From positions 310,001 through 374,000 of the forward strand of contig CAVWLO010000002.1 of NCBI GenBank assembly GCA_963755985.1: 64,000 bases of DNA. The letters run 5' to 3'. Within the stretch, counting starts at the first letter, position 1. Each line of letters opens with the position of its first letter. This DNA comes from DASXMT01 sp963755985. GTDB taxonomy: Bacteria > Actinomycetota > Acidimicrobiia > Acidimicrobiales > RAAP-2. The notes under the pieces were generated by a model. That model searched no databases, had not been told where the DNA came from, and worked only from the letters and a program-made list of their open reading frames with translations. The position numbers were made by a program, and so were the translations under genes. This document shows, piece by piece, positions 18,017 through 26,405 of the stretch.

Positions 18017-18862
18017 ATAGCAGCCACCGTCACCACCAATGAGCCTCGGATCAATGATCGTATCCGCGCTCGCGAAGTGCGCCTGGTCGACCCTGATGGA
18101 GAGCAGCTCGGTATCAAGCTGCTCCCGGAGGCGTTGAACATTGCCCGCCAGCTCGATCTCGACCTGGTCGAGGTTGCCCCGTTGGCGAATCCGCCCGTGG
18201 CCCGGATCATGGACTACGGCAAGTTCAAGTTCGATGCGGCCCAACGAGCCAAGGAGTCGCGACGCAAGGCGGTCCACGTCGGGATCAAGGAGATGAAGTA
18301 CCGGCCGAAGATCGGTCCCGGCGACTTCGACACCAAGACCCGCCAGGTGGCCAAATTCCTCGACGAAGGTCACAAGGTCAAGATCACCATCATGTTCCGT
18401 GGCCGAGAGGTCTTCCATCCCGAGCTGGGCAAGAAGATCCTCGACCGCATCGCCGATCAGATGGACGGGATGGGAAAGCCCGAGTCGGTACCCCGCCTGG
18501 ATGGCCGGAATATGGTCATGGTCCTGGCGCCCGACAAGCGAGCCAAGCAGTCGGCCGCCTCCAGGGGGCCCAAGTCGGCGAACGAGCGGCCAGCGGTGAA
18601 CAACGACAAGCCGGCGACGAACAACGACAAACCCACGACCAACAGCGACGGGCCGGCGGCGAACAGCGACTCCCCGGCGACCAACAGCACGGGGCCGAAT
18701 CAGGCCTCGGCCGCTCCAGCGCCCACAGCACCGGCAGCCACAGCACCGGCAGCCGAAGCACCGGCAGCCACCGCACCGGCAGCCACCGGGGCCACGACAG
18801 GATCACCGCCGGCACAGGAGATGAGCGAGCCTGCTCCTGCGCCGACCGAGACACCAACCTAA
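18017..18862 (+). CDS. infC: Translation initiation factor IF-3, apparent AUA start
   Basis: IF-3 keeps 30S subunits free and proofreads start codons. The protein has TNEPRINDRIRAREVRLV at the N-terminus, the linker region PPVARIMDYGKFKFD, and C-terminal domain motifs HVGIKEMKYRPKI and VKITIMFRGRE. The frame has no ATG, GTG or TTG upstream of this conserved start. ATA 18017 lies 9 nt after a good AGGGAG site, and an in-frame TGA precedes it. IF-3 genes often use rare start codons for autoregulation (AUU in E. coli). A 100-residue Asn/Ala/Thr/Pro-rich tail follows the normal end near residue 180. Confidence 0.9.
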   Translation: MAATVTTNEPRINDRIRAREVRLVDPDGEQLGIKLLPEALNIARQLDLDLVEVAPLANPPVARIMDYGKFKFDAAQRAKESRRKAVHVGIKEMKYRPKIGPGDFDTKTRQVAKFLDEGHKVKITIMFRGREVFHPELGKKILDRIADQMDGMGKPESVPRLDGRNMVMVLAPDKRAKQSAASRGPKSANERPAVNNDKPATNNDKPTTNSDGPAANSDSPATNSTGPNQASAAPAPTAPAATAPAAEAPAATAPAATGATTGSPPAQEMSEPAPAPTETPT

Positions 18863-18879
18863 GAAGAAAGACAGCGGAC

Positions 18880-19074
18880 ATGCCGAAGATGAAGACCGAC
18901 AGTGGTGCGGCCAAGCGCATCAAGGTGACCGGAACAGGACGGCTGCGTCGTCGAAAGGCATTCCGCTCCCACCTCCTCGAGAAGAAGTCGAGTGTTCGTA
19001 CCCGTCGTCTGGGTCGGGAGACCGACATCGCTCCCGGCGACCTCAAGCAGACGCGCCGGCTGCTCGGCCGGTAG
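18880..19074 (+). CDS. rpmI: Ribosomal protein bL35
   Basis: A 64-residue basic protein of the large ribosomal subunit. MPKMKTDSGAAKRIKVTGTG and the basic run RLRRRKAFRSHLLEKKS are the family signatures. It lies 17 bp after infC and before rplT, the universal infC-rpmI-rplT order. An AAGAAAGA ribosome site precedes the ATG. Confidence 0.98.
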   Translation: MPKMKTDSGAAKRIKVTGTGRLRRRKAFRSHLLEKKSSVRTRRLGRETDIAPGDLKQTRRLLGR

Positions 19075-19201
19075 CCGTCGGGGCAGACGGGCCGGCATAC
19101 CCGGCCCCGAGCCAGTTGAAGCCAATTGAACACACCGGGATCGGGCCGGCGGCCGGCATCCACGTTCACACCATCGATTCGCCCCTTCGAAAGGAGTCCC
19201 C

Positions 19202-19588
19202 ATGGCCAGAGTGAAGCGCGCAGTACACGCCAAGAAGCACCATCGCGCCGTTCTCGAGCAGGCGCAGGGTTATTACGGCAACAAGAGCCGTTCGTTCCGA
19301 GCCGCCAACGAGCAGGTGATGCACTCGCTGCAATACGCCTACCGTGACCGCCGGGCCCGGAAGGGCGACTTCCGGCAGTTGTGGATCCAGCGGATCAACG
19401 CGGGAGCCCGTCTGAACGGAACCAGCTACAGCCGGTTCATCGCCGGACTGCGGGTGGCAGACGTGACTGTCGACCGGAAGGTCCTCGCCGACCTGGCCGT
19501 CCACGAGCCCCAGGCGTTCGCCTCGTTGGTCAAGGTGGCTACCGAGGCGTTGGCCGCCGAGAAGACCACCACTGAGGCTGCTTCCTGA
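19202..19588 (+). CDS. rplT: Ribosomal protein bL20
   Basis: Early-binding 23S rRNA assembly protein; in other bacteria it represses its own operon. It shows RVKRAVHAKKHHRAVLEQAQ, GYYGNKSRSFRAANEQVMHS and WIQRINAGARLNGTSYSRF. At 128 residues it is of standard length. An AAGGAG ribosome site lies just before ATG 19202. The 127-bp gap after rpmI has no further gene. Confidence 0.98.
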   Translation: MARVKRAVHAKKHHRAVLEQAQGYYGNKSRSFRAANEQVMHSLQYAYRDRRARKGDFRQLWIQRINAGARLNGTSYSRFIAGLRVADVTVDRKVLADLAVHEPQAFASLVKVATEALAAEKTTTEAAS

Positions 19589-19620
19589 GCCAGCCCGGGC
19601 TGGCCTACTCGCACCAGCGG

Positions 19621-20529
19621 GTGCGCCGTGTCCGCCAGCTCCTCCGCAAGCGAAGCCTCCGGTGGAGCGAGCGGTCCATGGTGGTCGAGGGCGCGGAGCT
19701 GTTGTCGGTCGCCCTCGACGCCGGCGCGCCGGTCGAGTCGGTGTACCTGGCGCCCGACGCGGGCGACAACCCGTCCGTGGCCGCCGCCGCGGCGAGGGCG
19801 TTCGAGTCCGGGTCCCGGGTCTTTGACCTCGGGGCCGGAGTGCTGGAGCGGGTGGCGGACACGGTCACCCCTCAGCCGATACTGGCCGTCGTCGGCTTCG
19901 AGCCGCCCAATCTGGACTCGATGCGCGAGGCCGACTTGGTGGTGGTGTGCGCCGACGTCCGGGATCCCGGCAATGCCGGAACGCTGATTCGAACGGCCGA
20001 CGCGGCCGGGGCCGGGGGCGTGGTGTGCTGCGACGGCACGGTCGACCCCTACAACCCCAAGACGGTGCGTGCCTCGGCCGGGTCGGTGTTCCACCTTCCG
20101 ATCGTCGCCGGGGGCGAGGCGGTGACCGCCATCGGCGCCCTCCGCCAATGGGGCCTACGAATCCTGGGCACGGTCGTTCGTGAGGGAACGGACTATGCCG
20201 ACGTCGACCTGACCGATCGGGTGGCGCTCGTCTTCGGGAATGAGGCCTCGGGTCTAGCTCCTGCGGTGGTGACCGCACTCGACGTGCCGGTGACCATACC
20301 TATGGCGGGTCGGGCCGAGTCGCTGAACGTGAGCGTCTCGGCAGCCGTGCTGTGCTTCGAGGTGCTCCGCCAGAGGCGGATGGGCGGGCCGCCGGCCGAG
20401 GGGCAAAAGGGCGGGCCGGAGGGGCAGCAGGGTGGCCGGCGGACGGATCCCGATGCTGCTCGCTCTACGATGCCGAAGATGGGATCGCGGCCGGTGGGCG
20501 ACACGACAGATGGCGGGGGTCGGTCGTGA
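19621..20529 (+). CDS. tsnR: TrmH/SpoU-family rRNA (2'-O-ribose) methyltransferase
   Basis: SPOUT methyltransferase that uses S-adenosylmethionine on rRNA or tRNA ribose. The N-terminal substrate-binding domain has SMVVEGAELLSVAL. The knotted catalytic domain shows VVCADVRDPGNAGTLIRTAD (motif 1 with the key Arg), ALVFGNEASGL (motif 2) and VTIPMAGRAESLNVSVSAAV (motif 3). The annotated start is GTG 19621; homologous residues (LAYSHQ) continue upstream, so an earlier CTG start is possible. A Gly/Gln-rich tail follows. The stop overlaps the pheS GTG. Confidence 0.9.
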   Translation: MRRVRQLLRKRSLRWSERSMVVEGAELLSVALDAGAPVESVYLAPDAGDNPSVAAAAARAFESGSRVFDLGAGVLERVADTVTPQPILAVVGFEPPNLDSMREADLVVVCADVRDPGNAGTLIRTADAAGAGGVVCCDGTVDPYNPKTVRASAGSVFHLPIVAGGEAVTAIGALRQWGLRILGTVVREGTDYADVDLTDRVALVFGNEASGLAPAVVTALDVPVTIPMAGRAESLNVSVSAAVLCFEVLRQRRMGGPPAEGQKGGPEGQQGGRRTDPDAARSTMPKMGSRPVGDTTDGGGRS

Positions 20530-21763
20530 GCGACATCGCGGAGCTGATCAACCAGGCCGAGTCGACGATCAAAGAAGCAACGTCATCGGCCGAGCTCGAC
20601 GAGGTCCGCACAGCCCTGCTCGGGAAGAAGTCGGCACTGGCCCTGGCCCAACGGGCGCTGGGCAGCCTGGATCCCGAGGCCAGGAAGGAGCGGGGCAAGC
20701 AACTCCAAGAGGCCAGGCAGGCGATCGAGCAGCAGCTGGCCGACCGCCGAGACTCGTTCATACGGGACGAGCTGGCTGCGGCCATGGAGGCCGATCGGCT
20801 CGACCTCACCGAAGTCATCGTCTCCGAGGTTCGGTCCCCGACCGCTCGGGGCCACCTGCACCTGGTCAGCCAGACCCGCGACGAGCTCGAGGACGTCTTC
20901 GTGGGCATGGGCTTCGACGTGGCCGAGGGACCCGAGATCGAGACCGACTGGTACAACTTCGGAGCCTTGAACATCCCGCCGGCCCATCCGGCCAGGGGCA
21001 TGTGGGACACCTTCTACCTCGACCTGGGCCCCCCCGAGACGGTGCTGCTCCGCACCCATACTTCGCCGGTCCAGATCCATCTCATGGAGGAGGCCGTCCT
21101 GAAGGGCGGGGTCGACGGCGCGCCCATGGGCGGCCCCGAAGGCGCGCTCAAGGGCGGCCCCGAAGGCCGCGGCTCAAGGGCGGCCCCGAAGGCGCGCCCA
21201 TGGGCGGCCGTGAAGGCGCGCTCAAGGGCGGCCCCGAAGGCCCCGTCAACCGTGGCGGCGACGACGGTCCCGACAGTGGCCCCACGCCCGGGCTGCCTAT
21301 CCACGCGGTGATCCCCGGGCGTTGCTTCCGACGGGATACGCCCGACGCCCGCCATCTACCCGTGTTCCACCAGATCGAGGGACTGGTGGTCGACCGGGGC
21401 ATCACCTTCGCCGACCTGGCCGGGACGATCGAGACCTTCACGACCGCCTACTTCGGCCCCGACATCCACTCCCGGCTCCGCCCGGCCTATTTCCCTTTCA
21501 CCGAGCCGTCAGCCGAGTTCGAGGTCACGTGCACGATCTGCCACGGGGTGGGCTGCCGGACCTGTTCGCAGACCGGTTGGATCGAGCTGGGAGGTTGCGG
21601 CATGGTCGACCCAGCCGTGTTCGACGCGGTAGGCATCGACCCCGCGGTGTGGACGGGGTTCGCCTTCGGCTTCGGCATCGACCGCTGCGCCCAGATGCGC
21701 CATGGCATTGCCGACATGCGGGCACTGATCGAGAACGACATCCGCTTTCTGCGCCAGTTCTGA
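20526..21763 (+). CDS. pheS: Phenylalanyl-tRNA synthetase alpha subunit with inserted repeat and frameshift
   Basis: Catalytic alpha subunit that charges tRNA-Phe. GTG 20526 overlaps the upstream TGA. The N-terminal coiled coil is followed by motif 1 (EDVFVGMGFDVAEGPEIETD), motif 2 (LLRTHTSPVQ) and, in a second frame, VIPGRCFRRD, PVFHQIEGL and motif 3 GFGFGIDRCAQMRHGI. Between motif 2 and the VIPGR strand, at 21100-21290, lies a Gly/Glu/Pro-rich repeat insert (GGPEGALK) not expected in the family. The frame shifts inside it because one repeat copy has two extra bases. Confidence 0.88.
21100..21290 (+). repeat. Repeat array inserted within pheS
   Basis: Copies of GGCGGCCCCGAAGGCGCGCT and close variants are arranged head to tail. 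One variant reads GAAGGCCGCGGCTCAA where others have GAAGGCGCGCTCAA, a 2-bp difference that breaks the pheS frame. The array sits in the catalytic domain, between motif 2 and the following strand. Confidence 0.85.
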
Positions 21764-21773
21764 GAGGACCGAC

Positions 21774-24311
21774 GTGCGCGTACCCCTTTCCTGGCTTCGA
21801 GACTTCGCCCCGTTCGACCGGGAGCCGGCCGAAATTGCCGCCACCCTTGACGACCTCGGCCTGGTGGTCGAGGGGACCGAGCTGGTGGGGGAGGGCCTCG
21901 ATGACATCGTGGTGGCCCGGGTGGAGGAAATCTCGGCTATCGAGGGCGCTGACCGGATCCGGAGGGTGGTGGTGGACGCCGGGGACGGCCCGGTCGAAGT
22001 GGTGTGCGGAGCCTGGAACTTCGACGTAGGCGATCTGGTCCCATTGGCCCCGGTCGGAGCGGTCCTGCCCGGCGGGTTCGCCATCGGTCGGCGCAAAATG
22101 AAAGGCGTCGTCTCCAACGGGATGCTCTGTTCGGGTCGCGAGCTCGGCCTCTCCGAGGACCACGAAGGCATCATGGTACTGAACGGGGTCGAGGGCGCCA
22201 CCCCCGGTCGACCGTTCGCCAACGCCCTGGGAATCGAACGCGACGCTGTCTTCGACGTGGCCGTGGAGGCCAACCGGCCCGACGCCTGGAGCATGGCCGG
22301 CGTGGCCCGCGACCTGGCTGCTCGCCTTGGGCTGCCCTTTGCCATTCCCGAACCGGAGCCGCCGCCGCGCCGGGGCCCGTCGGCGGACACACTGGCCTCG
22401 GTCCAACTGGAGGACAGCGAGCTGTGCCCGCGCTTTGCCGCACGGGTCATGACCGGTGTCACGGTGGGGCCGTCGCCCGCCTGGCTGGCCCGCCGCTTGA
22501 CCCTGGCCGGCATGCGGCCGATCAACAACGTGGTGGACGCGTCCAACTACGTGATGCTGGAGCTGGGGCAACCCACCCACCCCTATGACCTGGACCGCCT
22601 GGCCGGTGCCGGGATCGTGGTCCGGCGGGCCCGGCCGGGTGAGTTGCTCACCACCCTCGACGGCGTCGAGCGTCAGTTGGGGATGAGTGGCCCCGGACTG
22701 GAAGACACCGGCCAGGACTGTCTTATTTGCGACGCCAACGCCGACCCTGTTGGCATCGCCGGGGTCATGGGGGGCGAGTCGTCGGAGATCTCCGAGTCGA
22801 CGACCCGCGTGCTGCTCGAGGCCGCCTACTTCGTCCCCATTGCCATCGCCCGGACGGCGAAACGGCTGAAGCTTCGAACCGAGGCCTCGGCTCGATTCGA
22901 GCGGGGGGTCGACCCCCATGGCATCGACCGGGCCATGGACCGCTTCTGCGAGCTGCTGATGGCGACTTCGGGTCCCGACACGACCGTTGCCCCCGGCGTT
23001 CTCGACATCCGGGTCGGCGTGCCCGATCCCATCGCGCTGACGGTGAGGGTGGAGCGGATCAACGCCTTGCTGGGAACGACGTTCGGCTCGGACGAGGTGA
23101 CAGAACGGCTCGTCCCCCTGGGCATGGTCGCGGCACCCGGTCCCGAGCCCGGGTCCTTGCTGGTCACGGTGCCCACTTTCCGGCCCGACATTCGGCCGGA
23201 ACCCTTCGGACAGGCCGACATCGCCGAGGAGGTGGCCCGTACGTACGGGTACTCACGTCTGCCCCGCCGCCAGCCGGCGTGGCCGCAGCCCGGTGGCCTC
23301 ACCCAGCGCCAGCGTGAGCGGCGGCTGGTCAAGGACGTGATGTGCGGCCTCGGTGCCCACGAGGCGTGGACGGCCAGCATCGTGACCGAGGCGGACAACG
23401 AGTTCAGCGGAGTCGACGGTCCCTGGATCACCATCACCAACCCACTCGTCTCCGACGAGCGCTTCCTGCGAGCCTCGATGGTGCCGGGGCTCCTTCGTGC
23501 CCTCGCCTACAACGCCGACCGGCGCCAGGGCGAGCTCCGGCTATTCGAGGTGGGGACGGTCTTCGCGCCATCCGGGGCGGAGCCCGTCGACCCCGAGGAC
23601 GATTCGTACGCGTTCGAGACCGAACGATTGTCGGTGATGTTCGCCGGCGAGGGGGACGATGCCCGGACGGCCGTAGCCGCCTGGTACGCCCTGGCCGACG
23701 CGCTGAGGATCGAGAACGTGGAGCTGAGGCCGCCGACTGCCCCACGACAGGACGGGACACGACGTAGCGCCCACCCCACCCGTCAGTTGACCATCGAGAA
23801 CCTGAACAGGGAGGGGGTGCCGGACGATCCCCGTCGCACCCGGTCGACCCGGGTCGCGTCGTCGACGATCGGCGAGCTGGGCGAGGTCAATCCGTCGATC
23901 GTGAGCCACTACGGGCTCATCGGCAAGGACGGAAGGGCGCTTCGAGTCGGCTGGCTCGACGTGGACCTTGGCTCGCTGCTCGACCCGTCCGACGTTCTGC
24001 GGCGTTCCAAGGAGGCCCGCCCGGTCAGCCGGTTCCCGTCGGCCGACATCGACCTGGCCTTCGTGGTGCCCGACCCGGTCCCCGCCGGGAGGGTTCTGTC
24101 CGCGCTGCAAGCGGCCGGCGGCGAGCTGCTGGAGTCGGTCTCCCTGTTCGACGTGTACCGGGGGGACTCGGTGCCCCAGGGCACCCGCAGTCTCGCCTAC
24201 CACCTCCGGTTCTCGGCTCTCGATCGGACCCTTACCGACGACGAGGTGGGAGCGAAGCGGGCGCGCTGTATCGGAGCAGTGGAGTCAGCGTTCGGGGCCA
24301 CGCTTCGCTGA
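21774..24311 (+). CDS. pheT: Phenylalanyl-tRNA synthetase beta subunit
   Basis: Partner of PheS; binds the tRNA and edits Tyr-tRNA-Phe. MRVPLSWLRDFAPF starts the chain, followed by the EMAP/OB fold (VVRVRRIEGADRI-like region; LVPLAPVGAVLPGGF, VVSNGMLCSGREL). B3/B4 editing motifs include NNVVDASNYVMLELGQPTHPYD, the core has RTEASARFERG, and the C-terminal anticodon-binding domain has FPSADIDLAFVVP. At 845 residues it is full length. Start GTG 21774 is 10 bp after the pheS stop. Confidence 0.96.
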   Translation: MRVPLSWLRDFAPFDREPAEIAATLDDLGLVVEGTELVGEGLDDIVVARVEEISAIEGADRIRRVVVDAGDGPVEVVCGAWNFDVGDLVPLAPVGAVLPGGFAIGRRKMKGVVSNGMLCSGRELGLSEDHEGIMVLNGVEGATPGRPFANALGIERDAVFDVAVEANRPDAWSMAGVARDLAARLGLPFAIPEPEPPPRRGPSADTLASVQLEDSELCPRFAARVMTGVTVGPSPAWLARRLTLAGMRPINNVVDASNYVMLELGQPTHPYDLDRLAGAGIVVRRARPGELLTTLDGVERQLGMSGPGLEDTGQDCLICDANADPVGIAGVMGGESSEISESTTRVLLEAAYFVPIAIARTAKRLKLRTEASARFERGVDPHGIDRAMDRFCELLMATSGPDTTVAPGVLDIRVGVPDPIALTVRVERINALLGTTFGSDEVTERLVPLGMVAAPGPEPGSLLVTVPTFRPDIRPEPFGQADIAEEVARTYGYSRLPRRQPAWPQPGGLTQRQRERRLVKDVMCGLGAHEAWTASIVTEADNEFSGVDGPWITITNPLVSDERFLRASMVPGLLRALAYNADRRQGELRLFEVGTVFAPSGAEPVDPEDDSYAFETERLSVMFAGEGDDARTAVAAWYALADALRIENVELRPPTAPRQDGTRRSAHPTRQLTIENLNREGVPDDPRRTRSTRVASSTIGELGEVNPSIVSHYGLIGKDGRALRVGWLDVDLGSLLDPSDVLRRSKEARPVSRFPSADIDLAFVVPDPVPAGRVLSALQAAGGELLESVSLFDVYRGDSVPQGTRSLAYHLRFSALDRTLTDDEVGAKRARCIGAVESAFGATLR

Positions 24312-24455
24312 AGGCTGAAGGCTGAAGGCTGAACGCCGATTCGCTCTGCCGAACCCCAGTCTCTCCCGATCCCCAGTCTCTGCCGATCCCCAGTCTCTCC
24401 CGATCCCCAGTCTCTGCCGATCCCCAGTCTCTGCCGATCCCCAGTCTCTGCCGAT
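24309..24455 (+). repeat. Two tandem arrays after pheT: GGCTGAA and a 17-bp repeat
   Basis: CTGAAGG-type 7-bp repeats start at the pheT stop (24309-24333). Then CCCCAGTCTCTGCCGAT or its one-base variant is repeated six times without spacers (24354-24455). The arrays separate convergent pheT and a minus-strand gene. There are no unique spacers, so this is not a CRISPR array. Confidence 0.93.
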
Positions 24456-24477
24456 CGCCAGTCAGTGGGCTCTCCGT

Positions 24478-24984
24478 TCACTTGGGCCGGGGATCGTCTC
24501 CGAGCAATCCATCGGGGCCAGCTGCGTCATCGAGCTCCTCAAGCAAGGACCGGGATCGCGGACCGAGCCAAGGTCGGATCCGGTCACGGTCGAGCGGGGA
24601 CAGGCTGTCGAGGAAGGCGTACCCGACCAGTTCGGCCGACTCGACGTCCTGACCGTCAGCCACGATCTCGATGGCGCCGAGAGTTCGCTCGAGGACCGGC
24701 CGATCAGTTTCGATGGCGTTCAGCCGGGAGGCCACGAAGTCGGCCAGTTCGGTGAACACCACCGCTTCACCGGGGGCATCGTCGAAGGCGCTGACCAGGT
24801 CCAGGTAGGCCGGCTCGAACTCGGGCACGTGGTGGAGCAAGACGGCGACAGACGGGTCGTCGGGGAAGTCGCCTTTGAAGCCGGAACGATCGGAGCCGGC
24901 TGACTTGTTGGCCCTTGGGGCTTGTGGGACTTCGAGGGCTGGAACTTGTCGTCGCGGGACTGCTGGACCTGGGACTTCTGACAT
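24478..24984 (-). CDS. Hypothetical protein, 168 residues
   Basis: No confident family assignment. After about 45 residues of Pro/Arg/Ser-rich sequence comes an acidic helical region: VAVLLHHVPEFEPAYLDLVS, VVFTELADFVASRL, LERTLGAIEIVADGQD, SAELVGYAFLDSL. This pattern resembles small acidic cytosolic proteins of the DUF7674 type, but the match is from memory and weak. It is convergent with pheT, with its start 400 bp from argC. No signal peptide or membrane segment is seen. Confidence 0.5.
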   Translation of the reverse strand: MSEVPGPAVPRRQVPALEVPQAPRANKSAGSDRSGFKGDFPDDPSVAVLLHHVPEFEPAYLDLVSAFDDAPGEAVVFTELADFVASRLNAIETDRPVLERTLGAIEIVADGQDVESAELVGYAFLDSLSPLDRDRIRPWLGPRSRSLLEELDDAAGPDGLLGDDPRPK

Positions 24985-25382
24985 GGCGGGATTCCTCCGA
25001 GTTTGGCGGAAGGTCTGGCCGCGCCGTCCATTGGTCCCGGTGCCCGGCGATCTGGGATGGTAGGAACGGTAACGAGACGATCAGGCCCTGGTCAAGGGTC
25101 AACGGAGTTCGAATCCGTGAAAGCCGACGGACCTGACGTGCACCTCAACGGCGCCGTGTCATCGTTCAGGGTCGCTAGGTCGCTTGGTCGCCCGCCCTTC
25201 CGTCCCTCGATCGAGCCGGCAATGGACCTGGTCAATTCAGGGCTCCCCGCTAGTTGCATGTTTATGCGAGCACGCGCATATACTTACAGGATGTACTTGG
25301 GAGCCCAGTCCGGCCCGGCTGTTTGCCCGGCCGTCCATGCAGCTGGGTATCCGGCTGCCCAGACCCTGGACGGGGCTGCGCC
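24985..25382 (+). promoter_or_regulatory. Spacer upstream of argC with promoter and palindromic operator
   Basis: No gene is visible in these 398 bases. At 25254-25284 lie TTGCAT (candidate -35), TATACT (25279-25284, candidate -10, gap 19) and two nested inverted repeats: TTGCAT/ATGCGA, and TATGCG-N6-CGCATA at 25263-25280. The AT-rich GCAT/ATGC character resembles actinobacterial ARG boxes, and argR lies in the operon downstream. The 93-nt leader to ATG 25383 has no clear ribosome site. A GTTCGAATCC word near 25105 is not part of a tRNA. Confidence 0.6.
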
Positions 25383-26405
25383 ATGAAGGTGGGGGTGGTC
25401 GGCGCTTCCGGATATGCCGGGATCGAGCTGCTGCGCCTGTGCGCGTCCCACCCGGACCTGCAGGTGGTGGTGGCCGGGGCCGGGACGGCCGCCGGCCAGG
25501 TGGTGGCCGACCACACACCCTCGTTGGCCGCGGCGTACCCGTCGCTGACCTTCGGGTCGATCGAGCCGGCCGACCTCGACGGGCTCGATGTCGTCTTTCT
25601 GGCTCTGCCCCACGGCGAGTCACAGCACCTGGTGCCCGACATCGAGTCGCACGTCGGGGTGGTGGTGGACCTGGCCGCCGACTTTCGATTACAGGATCCC
25701 TCGCTGTATCCGACCTGGTACGGGCACGAGCACACCGCCACCGACCTGTTGGGCCGGTTCCGCTACGGGCTCCCCGAGCTGTTCCGTGACGACCTGCGCG
25801 GCGCTCGGCTCATCGCCGCGGCGGGCTGCTACCCGACCGCCGCCTCGCTCGCCCTCGCCCCACTGGTGCGGGCCGGTGTCGTCGCCCCGACCGGCATCGT
25901 TGTCGACGCGGCCAGCGGTGTCTCGGGGGCCGGGCGGGCCGTCAAGGCGAACCTCCATTTCGGCACGGTGGACGAGGACTTCGTGGCCTACGGGCTCCTC
26001 GATCATCGCCACACCCCAGAGATCGAGCAGAACCTCGGCGCCCAGGTCCTCTTCACCCCCCACCTGGCGCCGATGGTGCGGGGCATCCTGGCCACCTGCT
26101 ATGCCCGACCGGCCGATCCGGACAGGCGGCTGACCACCGAGGGCGCCCTCGAGCTGCTCCACGAGGCCTACCGGGAGGACCCGTTCGTGGTGGTGACCCC
26201 GGCCTCGCCGTCGACCAAGTCCACGAGCGGTTCCAACTCGGCCCACGTCACCGTGCGGGTCGATCCGCGCACGGGGTGGGTGGTGGCGCTATGCGCGCTC
26301 GACAACCTCATCAAAGGGGCTTCGGGCCAGGCGATCCAGTGTGCCAACCTGGCCGTGGGCCTCCCCGAAGCCGCCGGGCTCCCACTGGTGGGGGCATACC
26401 CATGA
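25383..26405 (+). CDS. argC: N-acetyl-gamma-glutamyl-phosphate reductase
   Basis: Third step of arginine synthesis: NADPH-dependent reduction of N-acetylglutamyl phosphate. ATG 25383 gives the correct N-terminus KVGVVGASGYAGIELLRLC (Rossmann loop). The active-site cysteine lies in AAAGCYPTAASLAL, with GVSGAGR and the His region FTPHLAPMVRGIL. At 340 residues it is standard. The TGA overlaps the argJ ATG (ATGA). First gene of the eight-gene argCJBDFRGH operon. Confidence 0.96.
   Translation: MKVGVVGASGYAGIELLRLCASHPDLQVVVAGAGTAAGQVVADHTPSLAAAYPSLTFGSIEPADLDGLDVVFLALPHGESQHLVPDIESHVGVVVDLAADFRLQDPSLYPTWYGHEHTATDLLGRFRYGLPELFRDDLRGARLIAAAGCYPTAASLALAPLVRAGVVAPTGIVVDAASGVSGAGRAVKANLHFGTVDEDFVAYGLLDHRHTPEIEQNLGAQVLFTPHLAPMVRGILATCYARPADPDRRLTTEGALELLHEAYREDPFVVVTPASPSTKSTSGSNSAHVTVRVDPRTGWVVALCALDNLIKGASGQAIQCANLAVGLPEAAGLPLVGAYP

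Noticed and set aside
24354..24455. CRISPR-like array
   Set aside because: The 17-bp units are directly joined with no spacers, and no cas genes are nearby.
25070..25140. Possible tRNA around GTTCGAATCC near 25105
   Set aside because: The T-arm word is present but the stem does not have canonical pairing, and no matching acceptor or anticodon stem could be found upstream.
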